NCBI GenBank assembly: GCA_035502775.1
Contig: DATJUB010000066.1
Coordinates: 1-15,304, forward strand
DNA from: 67-14 sp035502775
GTDB taxonomy: Bacteria > Actinomycetota > Thermoleophilia > Solirubrobacterales > 70-9
DNA length: 15,304 nucleotides
Reading direction: 5' to 3'
A program made the translations under genes and the position numbers. The notes under the pieces are model-generated. The model searched no databases, had not been told where the DNA came from, and saw only the letters and a program-made list of their open reading frames with translations. This document shows, one piece after another, positions 1-7,523 of the stretch. Within the stretch, counting starts at the first letter, position 1, and each line of letters opens with the position of its first letter.

Positions 1-46
1 GCGATACGCGTGCTGATCGTCTCCACCCTCGCTCTCTGGGTTCGTT

Positions 47-75
47 TTGACTTACCTAAAGTAATTTGCTAGACT
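47..75 (+). promoter_or_regulatory. Sigma-70-type promoter of the marR-MFS operon
   Basis: TTGACT at 47-52 is a near-consensus -35 box. After exactly 17 bases, TAGACT at 70-75 matches four of six -10 positions. The predicted transcript would start near 82 and carry a leader of about 85 bases before the MarR start. The -10 box lies inside the inverted repeat at 67-83, which suggests direct repression. The start site is inferred from spacing only. Confidence 0.6.
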
Positions 76-83
76 AATTAGCA
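67..83. promoter_or_regulatory. Candidate MarR operator (inverted repeat over the -10 box)
   Basis: TGCTA at 67-71 and TAGCA at 79-83 form a 5-bp inverted repeat around a 7-base centre. The overlapping 8-mer CTAATTAG at 74-81 is itself a perfect palindrome. The AT-rich site of about 17 bp, just upstream of a MarR gene and covering its -10 element, has the size and position expected of an autoregulatory MarR operator. Binding is inferred. Confidence 0.5.
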
Positions 84-166
84 GTGCGAAATACCGATTA
101 CCTGGGTCGTTTCGGGAGGTTTGACGGCCCATCATTCGCAAGGCGACAGAGGAGCATGTACTTAGT

Positions 167-673
167 GTGATGATAGAACGTCCGACAATAAATCAGACAG
201 AGCGTCAGACACTCTCGGAACCGCTTGAAATAACGGAAAACCAGGAGTCCGCCGTCGCCTTGCGTCTGGCCGTCACAAGGACCGCCAGACGACTCAGGCA
301 AGAGGCTGCCAGCGACCTCTCTCCAACCGCTATGGCCGCGCTCGCCTCGATCGAACGGCATGCGCCGGTCACCCCGACCAGACTGGCCGAGATCGAACGC
401 GTCAAGCGTCCGACGATCACCCGCGTGATCAACAACCTGGTCGAGGCCGGCGTGATCTCACGCAGCCCCGACCCCGACGACGGCCGCAGCTGCCGCCTGA
501 CCATGACCCCCGAGGGCACCGCCCGCCTCGCCGAGCACCGCTACCGCAAGAGCGCCTACCTGGCCCGCCTGCTGGATTCGCTGCCCGCCGAAGACGTCGA
601 GACCCTGGACCGGGCCGCACAGATCCTCGAACGAGCCCTCGCGTCGCGTTCGCTCGAGGAGGACAGCCGATGA
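167..673 (+). CDS. MarR-family transcriptional regulator
   Basis: This is a winged helix-turn-helix repressor of the MarR family, 168 aa and normal in length. The DNA-binding part is clear: the recognition region lies at about residues 70-93 (TRLAEIERVKRPTITRVINN). It is followed by the wing with the family's D-x-D-D-G-R signature (PDPDDGRSCRLTMT, about 101-114). Flanking helices should form the dimer interface. Residues 1-25 are encoded by noticeably AT-richer DNA than the rest. The start is GTG 167 or the adjacent ATG 170; the nearest Shine-Dalgarno (AGAGGAG, 148-154) is 12-15 bases away, rather far. The gene overlaps the MFS transporter by 4 bp (ATGA), so the pair is co-translated. By analogy with other MarR-MFS pairs it probably represses this operon and is released by a small compound the pump exports. 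The ligand is unknown. Confidence 0.93.
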   Translation: MMIERPTINQTERQTLSEPLEITENQESAVALRLAVTRTARRLRQEAASDLSPTAMAALASIERHAPVTPTRLAEIERVKRPTITRVINNLVEAGVISRSPDPDDGRSCRLTMTPEGTARLAEHRYRKSAYLARLLDSLPAEDVETLDRAAQILERALASRSLEEDSR

Positions 674-1896
674 CAGAGGCACTGCGAAGGTCCTTCGACT
701 CGCTCCAGGTCCCCAACTACCGCCGCTACTTCACCGGCCAGGTCGTCTCGCTGTCCGGAAACTGGATGCAGACCGTCGCCGAGGTCTGGCTGATCCTCAG
801 TCTGACCGGCAGTGGCTTCGCGGTCGGCATCACCACCGCGCTGCAGTTCCTGCCGATCCTGCTCGCCGGAGCCTGGGGCGGAGCGCTGGCCGACCGTTTC
901 TCCAAACGCAAGCTGCTGCTCTTCACCCAGGGCGCGATGATGGTCCCGCCGCTCATCCTCTTCGCCGTGACCCTCTCGGGGGCGGTCCGGCCATGGATGG
1001 TCTTCGCCCTCGTCTTCCTGCGCGGATCCCTGATCGCCATTGACAATCCGGCGCGCCAGGCCTTCGTCATGGAGATGGTCGGACCGGAGCGGATCGTCAA
1101 CGCGGTCAGCCTCAACAGCGTCATCGTCCACTCGGCCCGCGTCGCCGGCCCGGCTCTCGCCGGCACGCTGATCGCGACGGTCGGCGTCGCCCCCTGTTTC
1201 GGCCTGAACGCCGCCACCTTCCTGGTGATGATCTGGGCACTCTGGAGCATGGACGGCAAGCGGCTGAACGCCGCTCCGCGGTCCGACCGCGACAAGCGCG
1301 GCGTGATGGAGGCCGTGCGCTACGTCCGGGCGACCCCAGAGCTGGGGGTGCCGCTGATGCTGATGGCCGTGGTCGGAACCCTCGGGCTCAACTTTCACGT
1401 GGTCCTGCCCCTGCTCGCCCGGATGACCTTCGAGGGCGGAGCGACCTCCTACGCGGTGCTGGTCTCGGCGATGGGTGTGGGATCGGTGGTCGGCGCGCTG
1501 GTCACCGGTGCCCGCGGACAGACCGGCCTCGGCGTGATCGCCTTCTCGGCCCTGGCCTTCGGAACCATGGCGATGGCCGCCGCGGTCATGCCGAGCCTGG
1601 CGATGGAGATCCCCGTCCTGGCCCTGCTCGGCGCCGCCGCGGTGACCTTCGCCGCGGCGATCAACTCGACCCTTCAGCTGGTCGTGAGCCCCGAGATGCG
1701 CGGCCGGGTGATGGCTCTCTACACGGTCGTCTTCCTCGGGTCCACGCCGATCGGCGGCCCATTGGTCGGCTGGATCTCGGAGGCCTACGACCCTCGGTAC
1801 GCGCTGGTGATGGCCGCGCTCTCCGGCCTGATCGCCGCCGCGTCGGCCTTCTGGATCCGCGGCCACGCCGGTTTCGGCCATCCCCGCCGCGCCTGA
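670..1896 (+). CDS. MFS transporter, probable drug or metabolite exporter (MFS_3/EntS-like)
   Basis: This is a major facilitator superfamily membrane protein of 408 aa, the usual length for a 12-helix MFS carrier. The N-terminus (NYRRYFTGQVVSLSGNWM, about 16-33) is typical of the MFS_3 group, which includes the enterobactin exporter EntS and many multidrug efflux proteins. The loop between helices 2 and 3 carries motif A (G71-A-L-A-D75-R-F-S-K-R80-K). Hydrophobic segments fill the whole chain. It starts at ATG 670, overlapping the marR stop by 4 bp, with purine-rich GAGGA upstream in the marR end. It most likely exports a hydrophobic or toxic compound by proton antiport under control of the MarR protein. 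The substrate cannot be read from the sequence. No fusion or truncation is seen. Confidence 0.92.
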   Translation: MTEALRRSFDSLQVPNYRRYFTGQVVSLSGNWMQTVAEVWLILSLTGSGFAVGITTALQFLPILLAGAWGGALADRFSKRKLLLFTQGAMMVPPLILFAVTLSGAVRPWMVFALVFLRGSLIAIDNPARQAFVMEMVGPERIVNAVSLNSVIVHSARVAGPALAGTLIATVGVAPCFGLNAATFLVMIWALWSMDGKRLNAAPRSDRDKRGVMEAVRYVRATPELGVPLMLMAVVGTLGLNFHVVLPLLARMTFEGGATSYAVLVSAMGVGSVVGALVTGARGQTGLGVIAFSALAFGTMAMAAAVMPSLAMEIPVLALLGAAAVTFAAAINSTLQLVVSPEMRGRVMALYTVVFLGSTPIGGPLVGWISEAYDPRYALVMAALSGLIAAASAFWIRGHAGFGHPRRA

Positions 1897-1934
1897 GGGC
1901 GAAGCGGGGATCACCGGCCGCCGGCCGTTTCGTC

Positions 1935-1949
1935 TAGCCTGCGCGCAGA
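1935..1949 (+). promoter_or_regulatory. Possible -10 element with leaderless start of the FAD oxidase gene
   Basis: TAGCCT at 1935-1940 ends 9 bases before the GTG start at 1950. No Shine-Dalgarno lies between, and no convincing -35 box is seen. Together this fits a (nearly) leaderless transcript, common in actinobacteria. It is weak as a single observation, but similar TAGNCT hexamers precede other genes here. Confidence 0.3.
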
Positions 1950-3353
1950 GTGCTTCACACCGCTCACGGATATTGGATCGCCGAGGCCGGCTCGCCGGCC
2001 GCGCTCCCCGCGCTGGATCGGGAGCTGCGCGCCGACGTCGTGATCGTCGGCGGCGGCTTCACCGGACTCTGGACCGCCTGGCATCTCCGCCAAGCCGAGC
2101 CGGGGATCGAGATCGCCCTGCTGGAATCCGACCTGATCGGACATGGCCCGAGCGGCCGCAACGGCGGTTTCGTCGACTCGATGTGGGTCAGCTTCGCCCG
2201 GCTCGCCGATCGCTACGGCGTCCCGGCCGCGCTCGAGATCGCCCATGCTTCGGAAGAATCGGTCGACCAGGTCGGCGAGTTCTGCGAGGCGCAGGGGGTC
2301 GACGCCTGGTACCGCAAGGCCGGCTACCTCAACGTCTCGACCTCACCGGCCCAGGACGGTGAGTGGGAGGAGAACGCGAACGCGATGGCCGCGGCCGGGG
2401 TCACCGACGACTTCGAGCTGCTGGGCGCGGACGAAATATCGGAGATCTGCCGCTCACCCCGCTTCCGGGGCGGGATCAAGTACAGGGCCGCGGCGACGAT
2501 CCAGCCCGCCAGGCTCGGTTTCGGGATTCGCCAGGCCCTGATCGAGGCCGGTGTCCATCTTTTCGAGAACAGCCCCGTGATCGCGGTCGAGGACGGGCCA
2601 TCGGGCGTGACCGCCGCCACACCGGGCGGCCGGGTGGTCGCCGACCGGCTGGTGCTCGCCTCCGGCCCTTCGCTGGCCGGCCGCGGATCGCCGGTGCGTC
2701 ACAACGTCACCATCGCGTCGAGCCACATGGTCATCTCCGAGCCGGTTCCCGAGGTGATCGAGGAGATCGGCTGGACAGGTGGCGAGGCGATCAGCGACTG
2801 CCGGGCGCTGCTGAACTACTTCCGGACCACCCCGGACGGCCGCATCGCCTTCGGCTGGGGCGGGGGCAGGATCGCGGCCGGCGGTCGCCGGCGCGGCCAC
2901 GCCGAGGTCGACGCGGGCGTCGCGCTGCAGGTCGCGGCGGGCCTGCGCGAGTACTTCCCGCAGCTCGAGGACCGTGAGCTGGAATACGCCTGGGGCGGGC
3001 CGATCGACGCCTCGGCCTCACATCTGCCCCACGTGGTCACGCTGCCTTCGGGACGGGCCTTCGCCGCGTTCGGCTACACCGGCAACGGCGTCGGTCCGAC
3101 CCAGATGGTCGGCCGCATCCTCGCCTCGCTGGTGCTCGGCCGCGAGGATCGCTACTCGTCGCTGGCGCTGGTCGAGCCCGCCTCGGCGCTGACCAAGGTT
3201 CCGCCCGAACCCTTCCGCTGGCTTGGCGGCACCGTGATCCGCGAGGCGATCGGCCGCAAGGAAGAGGCCGAGGGCAAGGGTGAGAAGCCCGATCCGATCA
3301 GTTCGGCGATCAGTGAGATCCCGAAGCTGATCGGCTTTCACATCGGGCGCTGA
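1950..3353 (+). CDS. FAD-dependent oxidoreductase, DAO family (PuuB-like amine/amino-acid oxidase)
   Basis: This 467-aa flavoenzyme is of the D-amino-acid oxidase/glycine oxidase fold (DAO family). The dinucleotide-binding motif is G34-x-G36-x-x-G39 in VVIVGGGFTG, followed by an acidic residue ending the second strand (ALLES). GPSGRNGGF at about 67-75 and the C-terminal FAD-contacting stretch GYTGNGVGPTQMVGRILA are as in PuuB-type gamma-glutamylputrescine oxidases and related actinobacterial proteins. It probably oxidises a C-N bond in an amine or amino acid, giving an aldehyde or keto acid, ammonia and H2O2. About 60 residues follow the flavin domain and include a PPEPFRWLGG segment. The start at GTG 1950 lacks a Shine-Dalgarno. 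The gene is 53 bases after the MFS gene and ends 3 bases from the convergent nucleotidyltransferase. Closeness to the ureohydrolase operon makes a polyamine-related substrate plausible but unproven. Confidence 0.88.
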   Translation: MLHTAHGYWIAEAGSPAALPALDRELRADVVIVGGGFTGLWTAWHLRQAEPGIEIALLESDLIGHGPSGRNGGFVDSMWVSFARLADRYGVPAALEIAHASEESVDQVGEFCEAQGVDAWYRKAGYLNVSTSPAQDGEWEENANAMAAAGVTDDFELLGADEISEICRSPRFRGGIKYRAAATIQPARLGFGIRQALIEAGVHLFENSPVIAVEDGPSGVTAATPGGRVVADRLVLASGPSLAGRGSPVRHNVTIASSHMVISEPVPEVIEEIGWTGGEAISDCRALLNYFRTTPDGRIAFGWGGGRIAAGGRRRGHAEVDAGVALQVAAGLREYFPQLEDRELEYAWGGPIDASASHLPHVVTLPSGRAFAAFGYTGNGVGPTQMVGRILASLVLGREDRYSSLALVEPASALTKVPPEPFRWLGGTVIREAIGRKEEAEGKGEKPDPISSAISEIPKLIGFHIGR

Positions 3354-3356
3354 ACC

Positions 3357-4121
3357 TCAGTCCCGGTCGACTTCCTCGGGCTCGTCGTACCACTTCTTGC
3401 GCTCGCCGATCCGGGCTCTGAGCTTCCAGCCACGGGACTTCGGTGCGGCCTCGAGCGCTTCGCGCAACTCCGCGATCCGGCCGGAGATCTGGAGCCGTTC
3501 GGCATCGCTCAGCTCGGTCTCGCCGAGGCCGGCGTCGAGTCGGCCGAGATTGAGGTCGATCGTGTGGTTGAGGCCCCAATCGCTCGAGGCGAGATCGGCG
3601 ATCCAGGTGGACGAGATCACGTCCGGGCCGTCTTCGGTGGAAACCGGGAAGCCGAACAGCAGGGAGTAGGAGTCGTTGCGGTCCTTCGGGTTCAGTTCGA
3701 TGATCTGCAGCTTGGTCAGCAGCAGGTCGGCGGGGCTGAGCGTGCGGGAGCTGACCGCGAACCGGTCGGTCAGCGGCAGCTCGTGGCACATCGAGAAGGA
3801 ATCGACGAAGCCGTCGATCTTCCGTTCTGGGTCGGCGGGATCCTTGAACAGCAGCCGCCGGGCGCCGTTCAGCGCGTTGAACTGCTTCTCCGGCGCCCAC
3901 CCCTCGGTCTCGATCAGCCGCTCGAACTCGGTGCAGAACTTGCGGGTGGTGATCAGGTCGATGTCGTCCGAGGTGCGGGCGAAGGCCGGATGACGCCGGT
4001 CCCCGAGCGCGATCTGGATGGCGAGGCCGCCGAGCAGCCGGGCCTCGATACCGGCGGCGTCGCAGGCGTCGAGCAGGCGTTCGGCTTCTGCTTTGAGGTC
4101 GGGTTCGATCTGTGTTTCCAT
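3357..4121 (-). CDS. Nucleotidyltransferase-fold protein, AbiEii/MNT-like
   Basis: This 254-aa protein has the polymerase-beta-like nucleotidyltransferase core: helix, then LLGGLAIQIAL (G31-G32), then R49-T-S-D-D53-I-D55 with the two metal-binding aspartates. A later acidic strand (KIDGFVD) is a candidate third carboxylate. The SPADLLLTKLQIIELNPKDRND segment resembles the L-x-x-K...KD-x-x-D stretch of AbiEii-type and uncharacterised minor nucleotidyltransferases. Members of this fold move NMP groups onto proteins, RNA or small molecules; the target here is unknown. I chose ATG 4121 because AAGGAG lies 6 bases upstream. ATG 4142, which overlaps the phosphoesterase stop as ATGA, is the alternative and would add 7 residues. 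It is the last gene of the five-gene operon and convergent with the FAD oxidase. No obvious antitoxin partner lies beside it, so a toxin role is not supported. Confidence 0.75.
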   Translation of the reverse strand: METQIEPDLKAEAERLLDACDAAGIEARLLGGLAIQIALGDRRHPAFARTSDDIDLITTRKFCTEFERLIETEGWAPEKQFNALNGARRLLFKDPADPERKIDGFVDSFSMCHELPLTDRFAVSSRTLSPADLLLTKLQIIELNPKDRNDSYSLLFGFPVSTEDGPDVISSTWIADLASSDWGLNHTIDLNLGRLDAGLGETELSDAERLQISGRIAELREALEAAPKSRGWKLRARIGERKKWYDEPEEVDRD

Positions 4122-4127
4122 GACTCG

Positions 4128-4133
4128 CTCCTT
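4128..4133 (-). promoter_or_regulatory. Ribosome binding site deciding the nucleotidyltransferase start
   Basis: On the minus strand this reads AAGGAG, followed by CGAGTC and then ATG at 4121. It is a strong Shine-Dalgarno at ideal spacing. It lies inside the short reading frame that would be translated from the ATG at 4142, so the inner start is preferred. Confidence 0.6.
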
Positions 4134-4138
4134 GGTCG

Positions 4139-5116
4139 TCATGCGTTGACGAACTGGTGCTTGACGTCGTCGCCGCGCAAGCTCATTAGGCATCCGGAGA
4201 TGCGGCCCGTGTGGTAATCGCTGCCGGGGTTGATACAGAGGGTACGCCCGATCCTGACCGCGCCCGCGCTTTCGTGGACATGGCCGTGAAGGGCGAGCAT
4301 CGGCTGGTGCCGTTCGATCACGTCGCGGACCGCGGTCGAGCCGACCGGCACGGTCTTCGGTTCGGATCCGGCCATGACCACGTTCTTGTCCTCATCGAGC
4401 TCAGGGGCCGTGTCGAGCTGCGAATCGTAGGGCGGTACGTGGAGGTTGAAGATGCAGCGCGAGAGGTCCGGAACCCGGGTCACCATCTCGTCGACCCGCC
4501 GGATGATCTCGTCCTCGCTCAGTTCCCGCGGGGAATCGAACGGGGTCGGGTTCGAGTAGCCCAGGGAGACCATCGAGTAGCCGTTGAACTCGACCACGAG
4601 GCCGTCGCAGGCCTCGACCCCCGAGGCGGCGACGATCGCCTCCTCGACCCCGGGGGGATCGTCGTTGCCGGGCATCACGAAGCAGGACGCGTCGGAGTCC
4701 TTCAGCCGTTCGCCGGCCAGGTCCAGCCAGCTGTCGAAGGTCTTCAGCATGACTTCGGCGAACCAGTCCTCGCGGTCGTCCTCGCTCATCGCGGCGACCC
4801 GGTCGACCTCTTCACGCGTCATGCGGTGCGGGTACATGCCCTTGCCGCGGATCTTCCGTTCCAGCTCGGAGATCTGCTCCTCGCCGTTCACGGTCTGCCG
4901 CTCGCCGAAGAGGTCGACGACATAGCCGTCTCCCTCCGCGACCAGCGGCACGACCGCCTTGCCGGTCAGGTCCCCGCCCATGATCAGCACATCGGCATCG
5001 AATGATTTCGCGGCGTTCAGGAACTTCCGCCACAGGACCTCGGTCCCGTGGATGTCGGAGGCGTAGAAGACCTTGACCGGCTTTTCTTTGTTCTTGTTCT
5101 TGTTGAAGAGGCCCAT
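4139..5116 (-). CDS. Calcineurin-like metallophosphoesterase
   Basis: A 325-aa binuclear-metal phosphoesterase with every signature of the family: D21-x-H23 in YASDIHG, G48-D49 in MGGDLTG, G150-N151-D152 in MPGNDD (replacing the commoner GNHE/GNHD), H226 in FNLHVPPYD, and G278-H279-x-H281 in LHGHVHES. The enzyme hydrolyses phosphomonoesters or phosphodiesters; the substrate is not predictable. There is an inserted helical, acidic region of roughly 80 residues between the second and third motifs. The N-terminus is a Lys/Asn-rich stretch (NKNKNKEK) from an AT-richer hexamer-like repeat. No signal peptide is seen, so it should be cytoplasmic. It starts 4 bases after the permease stop, with GGAG overlapping that gene's end, and leads into the nucleotidyltransferase. 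This pairing is unexpected in a catabolic operon. Confidence 0.88.
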   Translation of the reverse strand: MGLFNKNKNKEKPVKVFYASDIHGTEVLWRKFLNAAKSFDADVLIMGGDLTGKAVVPLVAEGDGYVVDLFGERQTVNGEEQISELERKIRGKGMYPHRMTREEVDRVAAMSEDDREDWFAEVMLKTFDSWLDLAGERLKDSDASCFVMPGNDDPPGVEEAIVAASGVEACDGLVVEFNGYSMVSLGYSNPTPFDSPRELSEDEIIRRVDEMVTRVPDLSRCIFNLHVPPYDSQLDTAPELDEDKNVVMAGSEPKTVPVGSTAVRDVIERHQPMLALHGHVHESAGAVRIGRTLCINPGSDYHTGRISGCLMSLRGDDVKHQFVNA

Positions 5117-5120
5117 CAGT

Positions 5121-6728
5121 TCACTCCGGGGGTAGGTCGCGGTGGGAGAGGGACAGGTCGATGCCCTGCTGCTTGCGGATCATGCGGGCGATCCAGTAGA
5201 TCGCGAAGGCGACGACGTAGATTCCGAGGGCGAGTTTCAGCTTACCCGGATTCAAACTCAGGCTGGCACCGGAATTCTCGTCCCACAGGATGATGAAGAT
5301 GGCGGTGCTGAACCCGATCAGGGCGAGGCCGCCGACCAGGCTGAACAGCGGGATCCCGAGCACCTTGCGATCGAAGGGCGAGCCTTCGATCATCGCCTTC
5401 TGCCGGAAGGGCAGGACGAGTCCGGAGACCGCGGTGATCAGCAGGGTCAGCGAGAGGCCGAGCAGGGCGGAGACCGCCGAGAACCAGTCGGTGAACGCGT
5501 ACACGGCGGTGCTGCCGATGCTGAGCATCAGCATGATCCCGATCGCGACCAGCGGCGAGCGCGAGCGCGGCTCGACCCAGGAGAGGCGTTCGGGCATGAT
5601 CCGGTCGAAGGACCAGGCGAACATGCTGCGGCTGACCAGCAGCAGGGTCTGCGGCAGCCAGAGCAGCAGTCCGATCGAGAATCCGAGGATCGTGATCGTG
5701 CCGAGAATCGGGCTGTTCGACGCGATCGCCATCAGTTCGGGGTATGCCGGGGCGCCGGCGGCGAAGCCGTAGGCCGCGGGATCGGCGTAGCCGAGCATGC
5801 CGTTGAAGTCGTAGTCGATGACGTGCAGGAAGGCGGGCATCAGGAGCAGCAGCGTGACCACCACGAGCAGCACGGCGCCGGGCATCGACTTCAGGTGGGT
5901 GCCCTTGGTCATCCGGATCTCACCGGCGAAGTAGCTGCTGGAGTAGATGAAGCCGAAGATGAACCAGAAGATCGAGACCGACTTGACGGTCATCTCGAAG
6001 TCAAATCCGGACGATGCGTAGCCGGCCTCGCCGGCCGAGGTCTTGAGTGCTTCGACCGCACCCGACGTACCGAGGTTGGCGGCGTACTCGTTGAAGCTGG
6101 CGAGGAATCCCGCCTGGTCCTGGAAGAGCCCGACGACCATCGGCAGGAGGAAGGCGCCGATCACGTACACGCCGAAGCCGATCGCCTGGACCTTGAAGAA
6201 GAGGCGGGTGCCACCGCGGATGAAGAGCGCGGCCGAGAACAGCAGGGCGACGGTGCCCGTGATGAACAGGCCCCAGTCGGTGGAGAACCAATCACCGAAC
6301 TCGACCCACGAGCCGGAGCCGGTGAAGCCGGTCATCATGCGGCCCCAGGCACCGATGCCGTAGGACGCGAAGTAGGTCGTGTAGACCCCGATCACGACGC
6401 AGAGCCAGAAGCAGTAACTGAAGTTGCCGGCGAAGCCGACGCTCGGGTGGATCGCGCGGCTGTTGAAGACGTAGTCACCGCCGGTCCGCGGCATGACCTG
6501 CGTCAGCATCGCGTAGAGGAACGAGCCCGGCAGGCCGAGACCGGCCGCGATCAGGAATCCGAGGTAGGGATTGGCCCCGGGGTAGAAGGCGAAGAACAGC
6601 CAGTAGAAGGCGAAGGTGAGTGCGACGCTCGACCAGAGCAGGTTGTAGAACAGCGCGTCTCTGGTCTTCGCTTCCCGGACTAGGCCGGTCGCCTTCCTGG
6701 TGAACAGGGCCTGACTTTCGGAACTCAT
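5121..6728 (-). CDS. APC-family amino acid/amine permease
   Basis: This 535-aa polytopic membrane protein belongs to the amino acid-polyamine-organocation superfamily. It has about 12 hydrophobic segments, and the early stretch MPRTGGDYVFNSRAIHP closely matches the P-R-(S/T)-G-G-D-Y signature near helix 2 of these carriers. It imports an amino acid, amine or similar compound, probably with H+ or Na+. It starts at ATG 6728, preceded by a strong AGGAGGAGG ribosome site, and overlaps the nitrilase stop by 4 bp. Its position third in the operon, after two C-N hydrolases, suggests that it brings in their substrate, possibly a guanidino compound, polyamine or amide. The C-terminus after the last helix is short (about 20 residues). 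The exact specificity is not readable. Confidence 0.9.
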   Translation of the reverse strand: MSSESQALFTRKATGLVREAKTRDALFYNLLWSSVALTFAFYWLFFAFYPGANPYLGFLIAAGLGLPGSFLYAMLTQVMPRTGGDYVFNSRAIHPSVGFAGNFSYCFWLCVVIGVYTTYFASYGIGAWGRMMTGFTGSGSWVEFGDWFSTDWGLFITGTVALLFSAALFIRGGTRLFFKVQAIGFGVYVIGAFLLPMVVGLFQDQAGFLASFNEYAANLGTSGAVEALKTSAGEAGYASSGFDFEMTVKSVSIFWFIFGFIYSSSYFAGEIRMTKGTHLKSMPGAVLLVVVTLLLLMPAFLHVIDYDFNGMLGYADPAAYGFAAGAPAYPELMAIASNSPILGTITILGFSIGLLLWLPQTLLLVSRSMFAWSFDRIMPERLSWVEPRSRSPLVAIGIMLMLSIGSTAVYAFTDWFSAVSALLGLSLTLLITAVSGLVLPFRQKAMIEGSPFDRKVLGIPLFSLVGGLALIGFSTAIFIILWDENSGASLSLNPGKLKLALGIYVVAFAIYWIARMIRKQQGIDLSLSHRDLPPE

Positions 6729-7522
6729 GATCCTCCTCCTCGAACTGCTTTATGGACTATGACGTTGAGGTCATCCCTGACATATTTCAAGTACTCCACA
6801 TCGCTTCCTGATGCGGTTTCGTTCAAATCGATGGTGATCTCGACCAGCTCTTCGCGGTCGCCGGCCTCGGCCAGTACCCGGCCGTCCGGTCCGATCGCGC
6901 GGCTGCCGCCGACGAAGCGGAGTCCGGGAATCTCGCCGGTGCGGTTCACGTACAGGTGGGGAAGCCGGTTGTCGAGGGCGCGGGCCCGGCCCGCGAGGTG
7001 GTGATCGGGACCGTAGGGATCCATGTTCGCCGCGATCGTGATCAGCAGGCGGGCGCCGCTCCGGGCGAGGAGCCGGGCCGGCTCGGGGAACTCCAGGTCG
7101 AAGCAGATCAGGATCCCGGCTTCGACGCCGGCGAGGCTGGTGAGGGCCAGTCCGTCGCCGGCGTCGAAGTTGGCCCGTTCCGTCTCACCGAAGAGATGGG
7201 TCTTGCGGTAGACCGCGGTGAGTTCGCCGCTGCGGTCGAAACAGGCCGCCGAGTTGGCGTATCGGCCGGAGCCGAGGTCTTGGGTGAAGCCGACCACCGC
7301 CGCCGTCTCGTTCCTCCGGCAGGCGGCGCCGATCGACGTGAGCTCGTCGCTTTCGCGGGTGAGCGCGACCCGGGCCGGATCGTCGGTCTCGTAGCCGCCG
7401 ACGAACAGCTCGGGGAAGAGGGCCAGGTCGGTCGCCGGGTGCTCGTCGAGCACCCGCACGACCGTGGCCGCGTCCGGCCCCGTCTCGGCAGCCGGTTCAA
7501 GCTGTGCGAGGAGGGCCTTCAT
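6725..7522 (-). CDS. Nitrilase-superfamily carbon-nitrogen hydrolase (amidase)
   Basis: This 265-aa enzyme of the nitrilase superfamily has the complete Glu-Lys-Cys triad: E38 in LFPELFVGGY, K107 in YRKTHLFG, and C140 in GILICFDLEFPEPAR. E115 is a candidate for the second structural glutamate. The Cys attacks an amide or carbamoyl carbon, releasing ammonia through a thioester intermediate. The ICFDLEFPE nucleophile elbow is shared by aliphatic amidases and N-carbamoylputrescine-type amidases rather than true nitrilases. The length of about 265 aa is normal. The start at ATG 7522 is one base after the ureohydrolase stop (TGAGATG) and has no clear Shine-Dalgarno, so it probably relies on translational coupling. 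A role in degrading an amide or carbamoyl product or substrate of the same pathway is inferred. Deaminated glutathione or omega-amide hydrolysis are alternatives. Confidence 0.88.
   Translation of the reverse strand: MKALLAQLEPAAETGPDAATVVRVLDEHPATDLALFPELFVGGYETDDPARVALTRESDELTSIGAACRRNETAAVVGFTQDLGSGRYANSAACFDRSGELTAVYRKTHLFGETERANFDAGDGLALTSLAGVEAGILICFDLEFPEPARLLARSGARLLITIAANMDPYGPDHHLAGRARALDNRLPHLYVNRTGEIPGLRFVGGSRAIGPDGRVLAEAGDREELVEITIDLNETASGSDVEYLKYVRDDLNVIVHKAVRGGGS
6729..6740 (-). promoter_or_regulatory. Strong internal ribosome binding site for the permease
   Basis: On the minus strand AGGAGGAGG followed by ATC precedes ATG 6728. The same bases encode the Gly-Gly-Gly-Ser C-terminus of the nitrilase. 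This site is much stronger than the one before the nitrilase, so permease synthesis may be boosted relative to upstream genes. Confidence 0.55.
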
Positions 7523-7523
7523 C

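Noticed and set aside
156..170. Four-codon upstream reading frame (ATG TAC TTA GTG TGA) before marR
   Set aside because: The Shine-Dalgarno AGAGGAG ends one base before this ATG, too close for initiation. The overlap with the marR start is probably chance.
556..1914. Open frame of 452 codons on the minus strand opposite the MFS gene
   Set aside because: Composition is Gly/Asp/His/Arg-rich without any domain, and it lies antisense to a clear transporter. It is a by-product of high GC in the third codon position.
1914..1927. CCGGCCG repeated twice between the MFS and FAD genes, possible hairpin
   Set aside because: The copies are a direct repeat with only a short self-complementary core and no T-tract. 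Such runs are common by chance in GC-rich DNA.
3357..5116. AbiE-type toxin-antitoxin system
   Set aside because: The nucleotidyltransferase resembles AbiEii, but no AbiEi-like antitoxin gene lies next to it. The neighbour is a phosphoesterase.
5142..6683. Open frame of 513 codons on the plus strand opposite the APC permease
   Set aside because: The translation is dominated by Asp, Gly, Glu, Arg and Gln with no motif, as expected from the complement of hydrophobic codons. The permease on the other strand has a clear family signature.
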